From the NCBI GenBank assembly GCA_003402735.1, contig QQNE01000005.1:1-64000 (forward strand): 64,000 bases of DNA. The letters run 5' to 3'. Both the position numbers and the translations under genes were made by a program. The DNA comes from Verrucomicrobiota bacterium. Its GTDB lineage: Bacteria; Verrucomicrobiota; Verrucomicrobiia; Verrucomicrobiales; DEV007. This document shows, one piece after another, positions 46,345-55,242 of the stretch. A model generated the notes under the pieces. It was not told the origin of the DNA. It saw only the letters and a program-made list of their open reading frames with translations, and did no database searches. The stretch's first letter is position 1. Each line of letters starts with the position of its first letter.

Positions 46345-48083
46345 AGTTCCGCGGGTGCCTTTTCCTGGGGCTGGTGCTGCTCTGGCTTCCTGCACTGCCG
46401 GCGCGTGCCGAGTTTGAATTTTTCAAACGGGATGTGGATGTCTTGACGAGCACCACGGTCCGCGCCGCTTCGGCGATCGAGCGGGTCCCGCCGCGCGGTT
46501 TCTTCCCGATCAAGATCTCGATTCATAACGGATATCCGCAACCGCGCTCCTGGGCGGTGACGTTCCGCTCTCAGCCCCAGTATGGGAATGGCGGCGTCCG
46601 CTTCCTCTCCTCCCACGCAGTGACCACCCCGGGGTTGTCGGACACGGAGCATGTGTTCATGGTGCCGCTGGCGACCAAGTTGGATCGGAGCGTGGAGGGA
46701 GAGTTGCAGATCCAGGTGCGCAGTGGGGCCATGGTGGCTCAGGGGACTGTGCCCGGAATGATGACCACGGATTGGCGTTCGGTGGCCTTCAGCAAGGGGC
46801 TTGCGGGGCTCAACAACCTCGATCAGCTGACCAAGGCGGTGGAGGCGCGGGGGACTCTCTCCTCCAGCGGACAGCCGTTGGCGGTGATCTTTGAACCCTC
46901 GGAACTCCCGGCGGATTGGCGGGTTTTGACGGGGTTTGACGCGATTCTCCTGAGCCGTCAGGAATGGGATCTTCTGGACCCGACGCTCCGGGAGACCTTG
47001 ACCGGCTGGGTTCGCCTGGGCGGGCATCTGCATCTGTTCGGGCCGGACGGGGCGGGTGCCGAGGATTTGGGCATGGGGCGTCTCGTGCGGTGGTCGTGGG
47101 ACGGCCTGAAGATTCCTTCGCAGCAGGTTGCGGCCCCCCTCGACAACGCGCCCAGCCTGATCCAGTCGCTCCGGAACGATTATCTGGCGAATCCGTTGCA
47201 GCAGGCTTTTGGAGAGAAGGATTTCAACCCATGGCTCGTATTCATCATTCTCTCCGTTTTCGTGATCGTGATCGGTCCGGTGAACCTGCAGGTTTGGGCC
47301 AAACCGGGGCGGAGGCATTTGCTCTTTGTCACCACGCCGCTGATTTCGCTCTCCGCCAGTTTGATCTTGTTGTTCATCATCGTGCTGGGCGATGGGTTTG
47401 GCGGAACGGGGCGACGGGTGGGATTTGTCCTCTTGCGATCGCAGGCCGGGGAACGCCTGGCCCATCTGATTCAGGAACAGGTGGGGAGGACCGGCGTCTT
47501 GATGGGGCGCCAATTCCCGGCCAGCGAGAATGCCTGGTTCATGCCGGTGGTGATGAAGAAATCGCGCTGGACGCAATTTGATGATCTGTATGCGATCGAG
47601 GCGAATTTCGAGGAGTCGGACGGTCAACTCGGTGGGGATTGGTTCCGCAGCCGGAGTGAACAGATTCATCTGGTTCGTGCCGCCTTGCCCACGCGTTCCC
47701 GGATCGAGGAGGTGGAGCCTGCGGTCGGCGATCAGCCCCCGCGTTTGTTCAACAGCCTTGGGTATGGGCTCAAGAGTTTCTGTTACAAGGACGCGACCGG
47801 AAAATTCTGGCGCAGTCCCGGGCCGGTGCCGAGCGGGCAGGCGATTTCGCTCGAGCCCATTCCCGGCAAGACCCACGCAGAGGTCTGGAAGCAGGCGCAC
47901 AGTTCCTTCAGTTCCGGGTGGGACGAGAAAATCGGGAGGCTGAGTTCCCAGAACAATCAGTTTCTTGCGGAGGCGGATGATCCGGGGTCGCAGCTGGTCC
48001 CATCGTTGCGCTCCATCAAATGGAAGGAAGACCGGTTGTTTGTGGCTGGTGAACCCGTGAACCGGACCGCGACAGCTCCATGA
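46341..48083 (+). CDS. Large exported/membrane protein of the MoxR cluster (GATase1-like domain)
   Basis: A 580-residue protein starting at a GTG in the MoxR stop. After the signal peptide (GLVLLWLPALPARA) come a beta-rich domain, then a glutamine-amidotransferase-like fold (~170-245; FDAILLSRQEWDLLDP, WVRLGGHLHLFGPDG). Two transmembrane helices follow (~296-313 WLVFIILSVFVIVIGPV and ~326-349), then a C-terminal domain. PVC MoxR clusters often contain such a protein; its function is unknown. Confidence 0.78.
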   Translation: MKFRGCLFLGLVLLWLPALPARAEFEFFKRDVDVLTSTTVRAASAIERVPPRGFFPIKISIHNGYPQPRSWAVTFRSQPQYGNGGVRFLSSHAVTTPGLSDTEHVFMVPLATKLDRSVEGELQIQVRSGAMVAQGTVPGMMTTDWRSVAFSKGLAGLNNLDQLTKAVEARGTLSSSGQPLAVIFEPSELPADWRVLTGFDAILLSRQEWDLLDPTLRETLTGWVRLGGHLHLFGPDGAGAEDLGMGRLVRWSWDGLKIPSQQVAAPLDNAPSLIQSLRNDYLANPLQQAFGEKDFNPWLVFIILSVFVIVIGPVNLQVWAKPGRRHLLFVTTPLISLSASLILLFIIVLGDGFGGTGRRVGFVLLRSQAGERLAHLIQEQVGRTGVLMGRQFPASENAWFMPVVMKKSRWTQFDDLYAIEANFEESDGQLGGDWFRSRSEQIHLVRAALPTRSRIEEVEPAVGDQPPRLFNSLGYGLKSFCYKDATGKFWRSPGPVPSGQAISLEPIPGKTHAEVWKQAHSSFSSGWDEKIGRLSSQNNQFLAEADDPGSQLVPSLRSIKWKEDRLFVAGEPVNRTATAP

Positions 48084-49069
48084 ATCCTCCGCCCCTGCCC
48101 ACGATTGATCCGTCGCCGGTTCCCGCGATCCGGGTCGATGGTCTTTGTCGTCAGTTCGGCCAGATTCGGGCCGTGGATGGCTTGAGTTTTTCGATTGCCA
48201 AGGGGCAGGTGGCGGGGTTTATCGGGGCCAACGGGGCGGGCAAGACCACCACCATGCGCATCCTGGCGACGCTGGAGTATCCGACCTCCGGGGTGGCGGA
48301 AATCATGGGGATCAACGTCATGGATTATCCGGCCAAGGTCCGGGAGATGTTGGGATGGATGCCCGACAACTTCGGGACTTACGACAACATGACGGTGATC
48401 GAGTATCTGGACTTTTTTGCCCGGGCCCTTGGTTACCGAGGGAAGGAGCGGCGGGAGAGGGTTGAGGAGGTGATGGAGTTCACGGAGTTGGACAAGCTGC
48501 ATGATCGCCTGATCAACAAGCTATCCAAAGGCATGGGGCAGCGTCTTTGCTTGGGACGCGCCTTGATTCACGATCCGCAGGTTCTGATTCTGGACGAGCC
48601 CGCAGCGGGCCTGGACCCGAAGGCCCGGGTGGAATTGCGGCAACTGATCCGCATCCTTGCACAGGAGGGCAAAACGATTTTGATCAGCTCGCACATCCTG
48701 TCCGAGCTGGGGGAAATGTGTGATACCCTGGTGTTCATCAATGCGGGGCGCGTGGTGCACCACGGCACGGCGGAGAGCATGAAGCGCCACGGGATGGAGA
48801 CGGCCGTGGTCAACGTCGCGCTGGTGGGGGACCCGGCCAAACTCGAGGAATGGGCCCTGCTTTCGCCCCAGGTTACCTTTTTGCAGTCGACCAAAAATGG
48901 CGGCAGGATCGAGATCGGAGACAGTTCTCCGGAAGTGGTGTCGAATGTCCTGCGGCGCATGGTGTTGGATGGGTTGGCGGTGACGGAATTCCGGCGCGAG
49001 GAGCGCAACTTGGAGGATGCGTTCATCGAGATGGTGGGCAAACTGGATCGGGAAGCTGGTGGGAAATGA
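48080..49069 (+). CDS. ABC transporter ATP-binding protein
   Basis: A 329-residue ATPase. Walker A is GANGAGKTT (49-57), Q-loop in WMPDNFGTYDNMTVIEYL, signature LSKGMGQRL (~148), Walker B VLILDEPAAGLDP and H-loop ISSHIL. It groups by eye with GldA/NatA/CcmA-type exporters that pair with ABC-2 permeases. A ~90-residue C-terminal extension follows the core. ATGA overlaps on both sides show tight coupling with the GATase-like gene and the permease. Confidence 0.92.
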   Translation: MNPPPLPTIDPSPVPAIRVDGLCRQFGQIRAVDGLSFSIAKGQVAGFIGANGAGKTTTMRILATLEYPTSGVAEIMGINVMDYPAKVREMLGWMPDNFGTYDNMTVIEYLDFFARALGYRGKERRERVEEVMEFTELDKLHDRLINKLSKGMGQRLCLGRALIHDPQVLILDEPAAGLDPKARVELRQLIRILAQEGKTILISSHILSELGEMCDTLVFINAGRVVHHGTAESMKRHGMETAVVNVALVGDPAKLEEWALLSPQVTFLQSTKNGGRIEIGDSSPEVVSNVLRRMVLDGLAVTEFRREERNLEDAFIEMVGKLDREAGGK

Positions 49070-50493
49070 GCAGGATGAAACTCCCCGAATCGGTCTTCAC
49101 GGATTTCAGCGATTCCATCGGCCCGATGGTGGTCAAGGAGCTGCGGCAAGGGCTGCGGGCGCGCTCCTTCACCTGGGCCTTCCTGTTTGTGCAGTTGCTG
49201 CTGCTGATCTTTATGGTGGGCGGGTTTGTCGAGAGCAGCGACAGCCGGGACACCGCCGGGTCGTTCTGGTTTTTGCTTCAGGTGGCCCTTCTGGTGGTCA
49301 TGCCGTTGCGCGGGCTCAACGCCCTCAACGTGGAGGTCAAGCTCAACACCATGGAATTGATCTCGCTGACCCGGATGTCCGCCTGGCGCATCACCGTGGG
49401 CAAATGGCTGGCCTTGATGAGCCAGTCGGTGCTGTTGGCGATCGCGGTCCTGCCCTACATCGTGCTGCGGTATTTCTTTGGCGGGATGAATGTGGTGGCG
49501 GAGTTGGTCCTGCTGCTCGTTGTGATTGGTCTCAGCGGTTTGGTTACGGCGTTGATGGTGGGGCTTTCGGTGGTTTCCAACTTCCTGATCCGCTGCTTTT
49601 TCACGGTGCCGGTCTTGATCTTGGTTTTCCGTTTTCTGGGGGAATCCGTCTACCGGGTGAGCCGTGGCGACGGCGTGGCTCCGTTCAATTTGGAGTGGGA
49701 GGCTTGGCTCTGCATTGTCCCGGCGGCGATTTTTCTGGGTTGTTATCTGCTGGACATGGCCGCGAGCCGGATTGCGCCCGAGGCGGTGAACTACGTGACC
49801 CGGCGGCGGATCGCGGCCCTGTGCTGTTTCGGAGCTAGTTTGGTGTTGTCGCATTTCTGGGCGGTACCCGCAGCCCTGTTGTTGTCGTTCAGTTTCCTGG
49901 GCTTGTTTGCCATCGATGCTCTCAGCGAGCATCCGCCGACGGTTTCCTCGGTGTATGAGCCGTTCCGCCGCCTTCCGGGCGGGCGGATTCTGGAGACGTT
50001 TTTCGCGCCTGGCTGGTGCAGTGGGACGTGGTTCATTTTTCTGCTGTCGGCCCTGATGGCGGTGGCGGCTCTGCTTTCTCCGCAGGCCTGGATCAGCTCG
50101 GATCTCGATAGCGCGGGCATGAGCATTGCCATGATCCTCAGTGTCACCGCCTCCCTGATGTTGCCTTTGGCGATCATGCTGCTCTCGCGCCCCACCCATC
50201 CGGAACCGGTGGTCTCCTACTGCCTGACCGGCATTTTCCTGGTCACGATTGCGGTCTCCATGATGCCCTTTGTGGAGCGTGGCGATCTTCCGGGGTTGAT
50301 TCAATTGGTTGTGCTCTTGCCGCCGCTCTCCATCTTCGCGATTTTTCGGGAGTCCGTCGGAAGCCACGAACCGCTCATGTTCTCGGTGGTGCAGGTCCTG
50401 GTCCTGCTGTTTTCGGTGGCGGTGGTGTTGTGGAAAAACCTGCGGGTGCGGCGTGCCATGGCGCAGGCGAGGCGTGAGGACTTGAGCGTATGA
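49066..50493 (+). CDS. ABC-2-type permease
   Basis: A 475-residue integral membrane protein with about ten to twelve hydrophobic segments (e.g. FTWAFLFVQLLLLIFMVGGF, LLAIAVLPYIVLRYFFGG, ELVLLLVVIGLSGLVTALMV). The N-terminal GPMVVKELRQGLRARSF is common in PVC ABC-2 permeases. It is the partner of the ATPase immediately upstream. Substrate unknown. It starts at 49066 within the ATPase stop; MKLPES at 49075 is an alternative. Its stop overlaps the DUF58 start. Confidence 0.85.
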   Translation: MSRMKLPESVFTDFSDSIGPMVVKELRQGLRARSFTWAFLFVQLLLLIFMVGGFVESSDSRDTAGSFWFLLQVALLVVMPLRGLNALNVEVKLNTMELISLTRMSAWRITVGKWLALMSQSVLLAIAVLPYIVLRYFFGGMNVVAELVLLLVVIGLSGLVTALMVGLSVVSNFLIRCFFTVPVLILVFRFLGESVYRVSRGDGVAPFNLEWEAWLCIVPAAIFLGCYLLDMAASRIAPEAVNYVTRRRIAALCCFGASLVLSHFWAVPAALLLSFSFLGLFAIDALSEHPPTVSSVYEPFRRLPGGRILETFFAPGWCSGTWFIFLLSALMAVAALLSPQAWISSDLDSAGMSIAMILSVTASLMLPLAIMLLSRPTHPEPVVSYCLTGIFLVTIAVSMMPFVERGDLPGLIQLVVLLPPLSIFAIFRESVGSHEPLMFSVVQVLVLLFSVAVVLWKNLRVRRAMAQARREDLSV

Positions 50494-51383
50494 GCGTGCC
50501 GACCCTCGAAAGCGTGGATTTGCGAGCCGTGGGGGCGCGGGGACAGGGATGGGCCGAGGTCTTCCGCCTCCCTTTTGGCAAGCGGGTCTGGAAGGGAGCC
50601 ACGGGGGATCAGCAAGGTTTGGGGACCGGTTCCTCGCTCGATTTTCAGGATCACCGGGTTTATCTGCCCGGGGATGACCCGCGGCACATCAACTGGCAGG
50701 CCTATGCCCGGAGCGGGAATTTTACCATGAAGCTTTACCGTGAGGAGGTTCGGCCGCTGGTCGATCTCGTGATCGATGCCTCGCCCTCGATGTTTCTCGG
50801 CGAGGCGAAAACGCTGCGCACCGTGGAACTCCTCTATTTTTTGGCGCACACCATTCTCAAGTCTGGAGCCAGCGGCCGGTTTTATCTGGCGACTCCCGGG
50901 GGCAGCATTCCGTTGCGGACGGAAGTGTTGACGGGGCATGCCTGGCCTGCCCAGGTTGCAGCTTTGCCTGCCGGACCGGCCTCGGCCCCGCCTCGGCTCG
51001 AGGCGATTCCCTTCCGGGCGCGTTCGATGCGGATTTTGCTGAGTGATCTGCTCTTTCATGGGGACGGGGACCCGGTCTTGCGGCAACTGGCGGGGCATCG
51101 CGGTTTCGGATCGATTTTTGTCCCTTTTTCCCGGGAAGAGGCGGAGCCGGCTTGGTCCGGGAATTACGAATTCATCGACTCGGAAGACGGCACGCGTCAT
51201 CAGCGCCGGGTTCATTTGGAATTGTTGGAGCGTTACCGCACGGCGTATCGGCGTCATTTCGAGGGGTGGAAACATCAGGGGAGGCGATACGATGTGTCCG
51301 TGGTGCGGGTGCCTGCGGAAGGGGATTTTGCCCACGCGCTGCGTTTGGAAGCGGTGGCGGCGGGGACCTTGGAACTGGGCTGA
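50490..51383 (+). CDS. DUF58 protein
   Basis: A 297-residue protein with the DUF58 core YLPGDDPRHINWQAYARSG followed by KLYREE and a VWA-like strand DLVIDASPSMFLGE. DUF58 proteins sit between MoxR ATPases and VWA proteins in Bat-type clusters and are thought to act in assembly or adaptor roles. ATGA overlap with the permease; 28-bp gap to the VWA gene. Confidence 0.92.
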   Translation: MSVPTLESVDLRAVGARGQGWAEVFRLPFGKRVWKGATGDQQGLGTGSSLDFQDHRVYLPGDDPRHINWQAYARSGNFTMKLYREEVRPLVDLVIDASPSMFLGEAKTLRTVELLYFLAHTILKSGASGRFYLATPGGSIPLRTEVLTGHAWPAQVAALPAGPASAPPRLEAIPFRARSMRILLSDLLFHGDGDPVLRQLAGHRGFGSIFVPFSREEAEPAWSGNYEFIDSEDGTRHQRRVHLELLERYRTAYRRHFEGWKHQGRRYDVSVVRVPAEGDFAHALRLEAVAAGTLELG

Positions 51384-51411
51384 ACTGAATTGACCTGATC
51401 TAATCGCATCT

Positions 51412-53223
51412 ATGGAATGGATCTTGGGCAATCCTGCCGGTCTCTGGGCGCTTCTCGGTTTGCCCGCCGTGTTGTTGATTCATCTTCTGCAACGGCGGAG
51501 TCAGGCCGTGACCATTTCCACGCTCTTTCTGTTGCAGCAGATTCAGCGGGAAAGCAGCGAGGGAAGAAAAATCGATCGGATCCGTTCCTCGGTCCCGCTG
51601 TGGTTGCAGTTGTTGATGATTCTGCTGTTGACCTGGTTGCTCGTCCAGCCGCGCTGGTTGCGCCCGGAATCGGTGCAACCGGTGGCGGTGGTGCTGGATG
51701 ATTCGGCCTCGATGTCCGCGTTTCGCGAGGAGGCGTTGAAGGAATTGCTCCGCGTTCTGGGAGGGATGGCTTCCTCGTCGGGGCGCACCGAGTATTGCGT
51801 GGTGGGGAGTTCCCTGGCGGGGCGCAATTACTACCGGGGCACGGAGTTGAAGGAGGTTGAGAGGATGCTCGGGGCCTGGGAGCCGTTGACCGGGGAACAC
51901 GAGTTCACGCCGGCTTTGCGAGTGGCTCGGAACGCCGTGGGGCCGTCCGGCGTGGTTCTTTTGGTGACGGATCACCCGGTGCCGGACCTGCCGTTCGAGG
52001 CCCGGCTCCTCGCGGTGGGAAGCCCGGTGGAGAACGCAGGTTTCACCGGTCTCGAGGTTCGTGAGGAGAACGGGAAAGCCCGGTGGCGTGCGATTTTGCG
52101 CAATTACGGGGAAGGCGCCGTGGAAAGAACCTGGCGCCTCGCTTCCGGGGAACAAGCCTCCACGGCGCAGACGATCCGGCTGGAGCCGGGTGAAATCCGC
52201 GTGCTTGAGGGCGGTTTTCCGGAGGGTGGGGAGAGGCTTCGGTTGCAGCTGGAGCCGGATGCCTTCGCGGTGGACGACGTCCTGCCCCTGCTGCGTCCGG
52301 AGCCCCGGGTCCTCTTTGTCCGTCTCCAGGGCTCGGTGCGTCTGAATCCGTTGGTGGAGAAGGTGATCGCTTCCATCGAGGGGGCTCATCCGGCTCAGCC
52401 GGATGGACCGGCGGCGGATCTGGTCTTTGCGGGGTATGATCCGTTGAATCCGGCCCTGCCGTCGGGGAACGCAGTGGTCTTTCTGGATCGGCCTCCCATT
52501 CAGGGCAAGCCGGTGGCCGGACGGATCCTGGCGGAGGATCACGAATTGGTGTCCAATTTGAACTGGGAACCGTTGATCCACCTGCAAAGCTCCGGCATTC
52601 CCCAGACCGAGAACGACCGGGTGCTCGTCTGGCGCGAGGACAAGCCGCTGATCCTGTTGCGCCGCACTCCGGAGGGGGTCCGGCAGCTTTTGTTCGGTTT
52701 TGATGTGGCCACGTCCAACGCGGCGCAGCTGCCCGCCTTCGTTCTGGCCATCCACCGGTTTGCGGAGCTGGTCCGGCTCGACAAACCGGTGCTGGAACGC
52801 CGCATCCTGGAAACCGGTCAACCGTTGCGGGTGCCGATTGCGGACCCAGCGGCGGTCTCCGTGGAGATGCGGTTCACCGCCTGGGATGGTTCGGAGGATT
52901 GGCGCCGCGAAGTCCCGGTGACCGAACTCTCCCAGTTGCGGGCCCCGTTGAAGGCCGGGTATCTGTCCATCGATCAGGGCAAGGTTCCGTTGCTGCAGGG
53001 AGTCACCTATTTTGCCGATGCCCGGGAAGGAGATTTTCGCAAGGCGTCCCGCCAGGAAGAGATCTCCGGGATGTCGGTCGAGTTGGTGCGCCGTCACACC
53101 GAGCAGGATTTGAACTGGCCGCTTTGGACGCTGCTGGTGATGGCGCTTCTGCTTGCGAGCTGGGGCTGGATGGCGTGGCGTCAGAGCCTGGTTGAGGGAG
53201 TCGCTGCGGTGGCGGGGAGGTAG
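51412..53223 (+). CDS. BatA-like membrane VWA protein
   Basis: A 603-residue protein. The N-terminal BatA/aerotolerance-type membrane segment (GNPAGLWALLGLPAVLLIHLL) and a second helix (~61-79) are followed by a VWA domain with a MIDAS start DDSAS (Asp96, Ser98, Ser100). A large beta-rich region and a C-terminal transmembrane helix (~575-592; LWTLLVMALLLASWGWMAW) complete it. It is expected to present its VWA domain to the MoxR ATPase. The next gene starts 4 bp later. Confidence 0.88.
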   Translation: MEWILGNPAGLWALLGLPAVLLIHLLQRRSQAVTISTLFLLQQIQRESSEGRKIDRIRSSVPLWLQLLMILLLTWLLVQPRWLRPESVQPVAVVLDDSASMSAFREEALKELLRVLGGMASSSGRTEYCVVGSSLAGRNYYRGTELKEVERMLGAWEPLTGEHEFTPALRVARNAVGPSGVVLLVTDHPVPDLPFEARLLAVGSPVENAGFTGLEVREENGKARWRAILRNYGEGAVERTWRLASGEQASTAQTIRLEPGEIRVLEGGFPEGGERLRLQLEPDAFAVDDVLPLLRPEPRVLFVRLQGSVRLNPLVEKVIASIEGAHPAQPDGPAADLVFAGYDPLNPALPSGNAVVFLDRPPIQGKPVAGRILAEDHELVSNLNWEPLIHLQSSGIPQTENDRVLVWREDKPLILLRRTPEGVRQLLFGFDVATSNAAQLPAFVLAIHRFAELVRLDKPVLERRILETGQPLRVPIADPAAVSVEMRFTAWDGSEDWRREVPVTELSQLRAPLKAGYLSIDQGKVPLLQGVTYFADAREGDFRKASRQEEISGMSVELVRRHTEQDLNWPLWTLLVMALLLASWGWMAWRQSLVEGVAAVAGR

Positions 53224-53227
53224 GTCC

Positions 53228-54529
53228 ATGGCCCGGTTGGTTTTCACCGCCCTCCTCGTGCTGTTCAGTCCGGCGTTCGTCCGGGCCCATCCGGCGCACG
53301 CTGAAGAGGTGAATTATCCGCTCGTCACCGGGTTCAATCGGTTCCACGCGGCGGGGGACGCTCCGGAACACCTCGCCAAGGGGGGGGAACTGCTGCTCAA
53401 CGAACTGAATTGCGTCGCTTGCCACGCTCCACCGGAAGCGCTTCGGCAGCGGTTTGCAGGAGTCCCAGGTCCCCGTCTCGCCGGGTTGGCTTCGAGGTTT
53501 GGGGATGAGTCCGTGTTGCAATTGCTCCTCCGCAACCCACGGATGTTGAAACGATCCACTCCGATGCCCAGCCTCTTCGCCGGTCCGGACCGGGATGAGG
53601 AAGAACTGGCCGCCCTTTACGCCTATCTCGTCTCCCTGCGCGAACCGCCCGGGGAACCGTTGTTGCTCGGCAACATCGAGCGTGGCCGGGAGCTCTATCA
53701 CCGGGTCGGGTGCATTGCCTGTCATGCGCCGGATGCCGAATACGCTCCGCCGAACTCGCCCAAGGACGCGGCGTTGGAGGCCCCGGCCATGCCATCCCAG
53801 CCGGTGCGGATTGCCCTGTTTTGGACCACGGATTATCTGACCCGGTTTTTGCTCGATCCCCTGAAGCATCACCCCTCGGGCCGGATGCCGGGACACGGGC
53901 TCAACGAGCTCGAGGCGGCGGATTTGGCCGCTTATCTTCAGGCGTCGCCGATGCGTCAGGAACCGGTCCCGGCCTCATTGCAGGCAACGGCGGACCCGGA
54001 ACTGGCGGGGCGTGGTCGCGCCCTGTTCGCGGCCAAGGGTTGCGTGAATTGTCACGACACCGGGGACGGACCGATGCCGTTCCGTCAGGCTCGTCCGTTG
54101 CTGGAACTGCGTGCGGAACACCGCGGGTGTCTTCAGGATGAACCGAGCCCTGGGGCGGTTCCCTATTATTACCTGAGTCCGCTGCAACGCTCCGCCCTCG
54201 TTTTGGGGTTGCAAGGACTGGCCCTGACCCCAGCCACTGTTTCCCGGTCGGAATGGCTAACCCGGATGGATTGTTACGGTTGTCATTCCTGGGAGGGAAA
54301 AGGAGGACCGGAGCTGGCCCGTGAACTTTATTTTGGGGCCATCAGTCCTTATGCGGTCGATCGCGAGGAACATTTGCCTCCGGCGCTTGACGGAGTCTTC
54401 GGGCGGCGCACCGACGCGGAGTTGCGGGACTTGTTTTTCGGCGAGGCGGAGCGGAGGCATCCGAAGGTCGGGGCCCGGATGATTCGGTTGCCAAAGGTTC
54501 AGGCGGAGGAGTTCTTCCGGTTGCGCTGA
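53228..54529 (+). CDS. Secreted tetrahaem c-type cytochrome at the end of the MoxR cluster
   Basis: A 433-residue protein with a signal peptide (ARLVFTALLVLFSPAFVRA). Four CxxCH haem motifs: CVACH (~62), CIACH (~162), CVNCH (~272) and CYGCH (~349). The first two resemble successive class-I cytochrome domains. It is located in the periplasm by signal and haem attachment. It follows the BatA-like gene by 4 bp and is the last gene of the run, so it is probably cotranscribed with the MoxR system. Confidence 0.87.
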   Translation: MARLVFTALLVLFSPAFVRAHPAHAEEVNYPLVTGFNRFHAAGDAPEHLAKGGELLLNELNCVACHAPPEALRQRFAGVPGPRLAGLASRFGDESVLQLLLRNPRMLKRSTPMPSLFAGPDRDEEELAALYAYLVSLREPPGEPLLLGNIERGRELYHRVGCIACHAPDAEYAPPNSPKDAALEAPAMPSQPVRIALFWTTDYLTRFLLDPLKHHPSGRMPGHGLNELEAADLAAYLQASPMRQEPVPASLQATADPELAGRGRALFAAKGCVNCHDTGDGPMPFRQARPLLELRAEHRGCLQDEPSPGAVPYYYLSPLQRSALVLGLQGLALTPATVSRSEWLTRMDCYGCHSWEGKGGPELARELYFGAISPYAVDREEHLPPALDGVFGRRTDAELRDLFFGEAERRHPKVGARMIRLPKVQAEEFFRLR

Positions 54530-54867
54530 ATTGTGGTTGCGGGGAGGGCCGCGGCACCCAAAGCCCCAAGCCTTGGGGGGGTGGGGAGGCTTGAGGCGGA
54601 TGGATGCCGCGGCAAGGGGACGAAGGGGGACCGTTGTCGGCCACCTGGGAAAAGGGAGAGGCTTGCTGCCGTTGGAGATGGAAGGAGCAGAACATGTGCC
54701 AGGGCCTGGAGCGGGGACGGGGAGAGGCTGATCCTTGCAGAGTGCAATGGGTTGGATTGCGGGATGCGGGAACGAGGGAAGGATTCGGTAAATTGCTTGA
54801 TCTGGGCCCGGCCAGGCCGCATGATGAAGGGATGGGCCACCGGATTCGACTTACCAGGATCGTTTCG
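54530..54867. other. 338-bp purine-rich intergenic region before hsp20-lon
   Basis: No convincing gene. The left half is very G-rich (runs of G around 54574-54590) with a short CCCCA/TGGGG hairpin but no T-run. The right part holds a candidate heat-shock-type promoter. Several plus-strand frames are open here but have no coding character. Confidence 0.6.
54796..54824 (+). promoter_or_regulatory. Candidate heat-shock (sigma32-like) promoter for hsp20-lon
   Basis: CTTGAT (54796-54801) and CCGCATGA (54817-54824) with a 15-bp spacer resemble the sigma32 pattern CTTGAA / CCCCAT. The distance to the hsp20 ATG is about 44 bp. The match is partial and the sigma factor of this lineage is not known. 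Confidence 0.3.
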
Positions 54868-55242
54868 ATGACCAACGCCATCGCGGATCAGTTGCAGCGG
54901 TTGCACTTTGCTTCGGTGGGGATGCCTCCGGCGGCGTGGCATCCGGCGGTGAACGTGTATGCCTACGCGGACCGGTTGGAGGTGTGCGTGGAACTGGCCG
55001 GGGTGCCCAAGAGCGAGATCGAGATCGAGGTGGAAGCGCGTCGCTTGTCGATCCGAGGGGAACGGATGGCACCCGAGCGGGGATGTGATCGGCCTCCGTG
55101 CGGTCGGCTTCTGGTGATGGAGATCACGGATGGTGCTTTTGAGCGAGTCCTGAACCTGCCGGTGGATGTCCGTGTGGAAAACGCCCAGGCAACGCAGGAG
55201 AATGGGATGGTCTGGATCACCCTGCCAAGAGCCCTTGCATGA
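54868..55242 (+). CDS. Hsp20/alpha-crystallin small heat-shock protein
   Basis: A 124-residue holdase chaperone. The alpha-crystallin domain covers ~30-122: VNVYAYADRLEVCVELAGVP, EIEIEVEARRLSIRGER, FERVLNLPVDV and the late GMVWITLP. The C-terminal IxI tail is missing, which may limit oligomer assembly. The ATG at 54868 is preferred, as the in-frame upstream ATG at 54832 only adds a poorly conserved stretch. The stop overlaps the lon start (ATGA). Confidence 0.88.
   Translation: MTNAIADQLQRLHFASVGMPPAAWHPAVNVYAYADRLEVCVELAGVPKSEIEIEVEARRLSIRGERMAPERGCDRPPCGRLLVMEITDGAFERVLNLPVDVRVENAQATQENGMVWITLPRALA

Noticed and set aside
54533-54871. A 112-codon plus-strand frame before hsp20
   Set aside because: Arg/Gly-rich translation without domain or ribosome-binding site; the region is better explained as a non-coding leader/promoter region.
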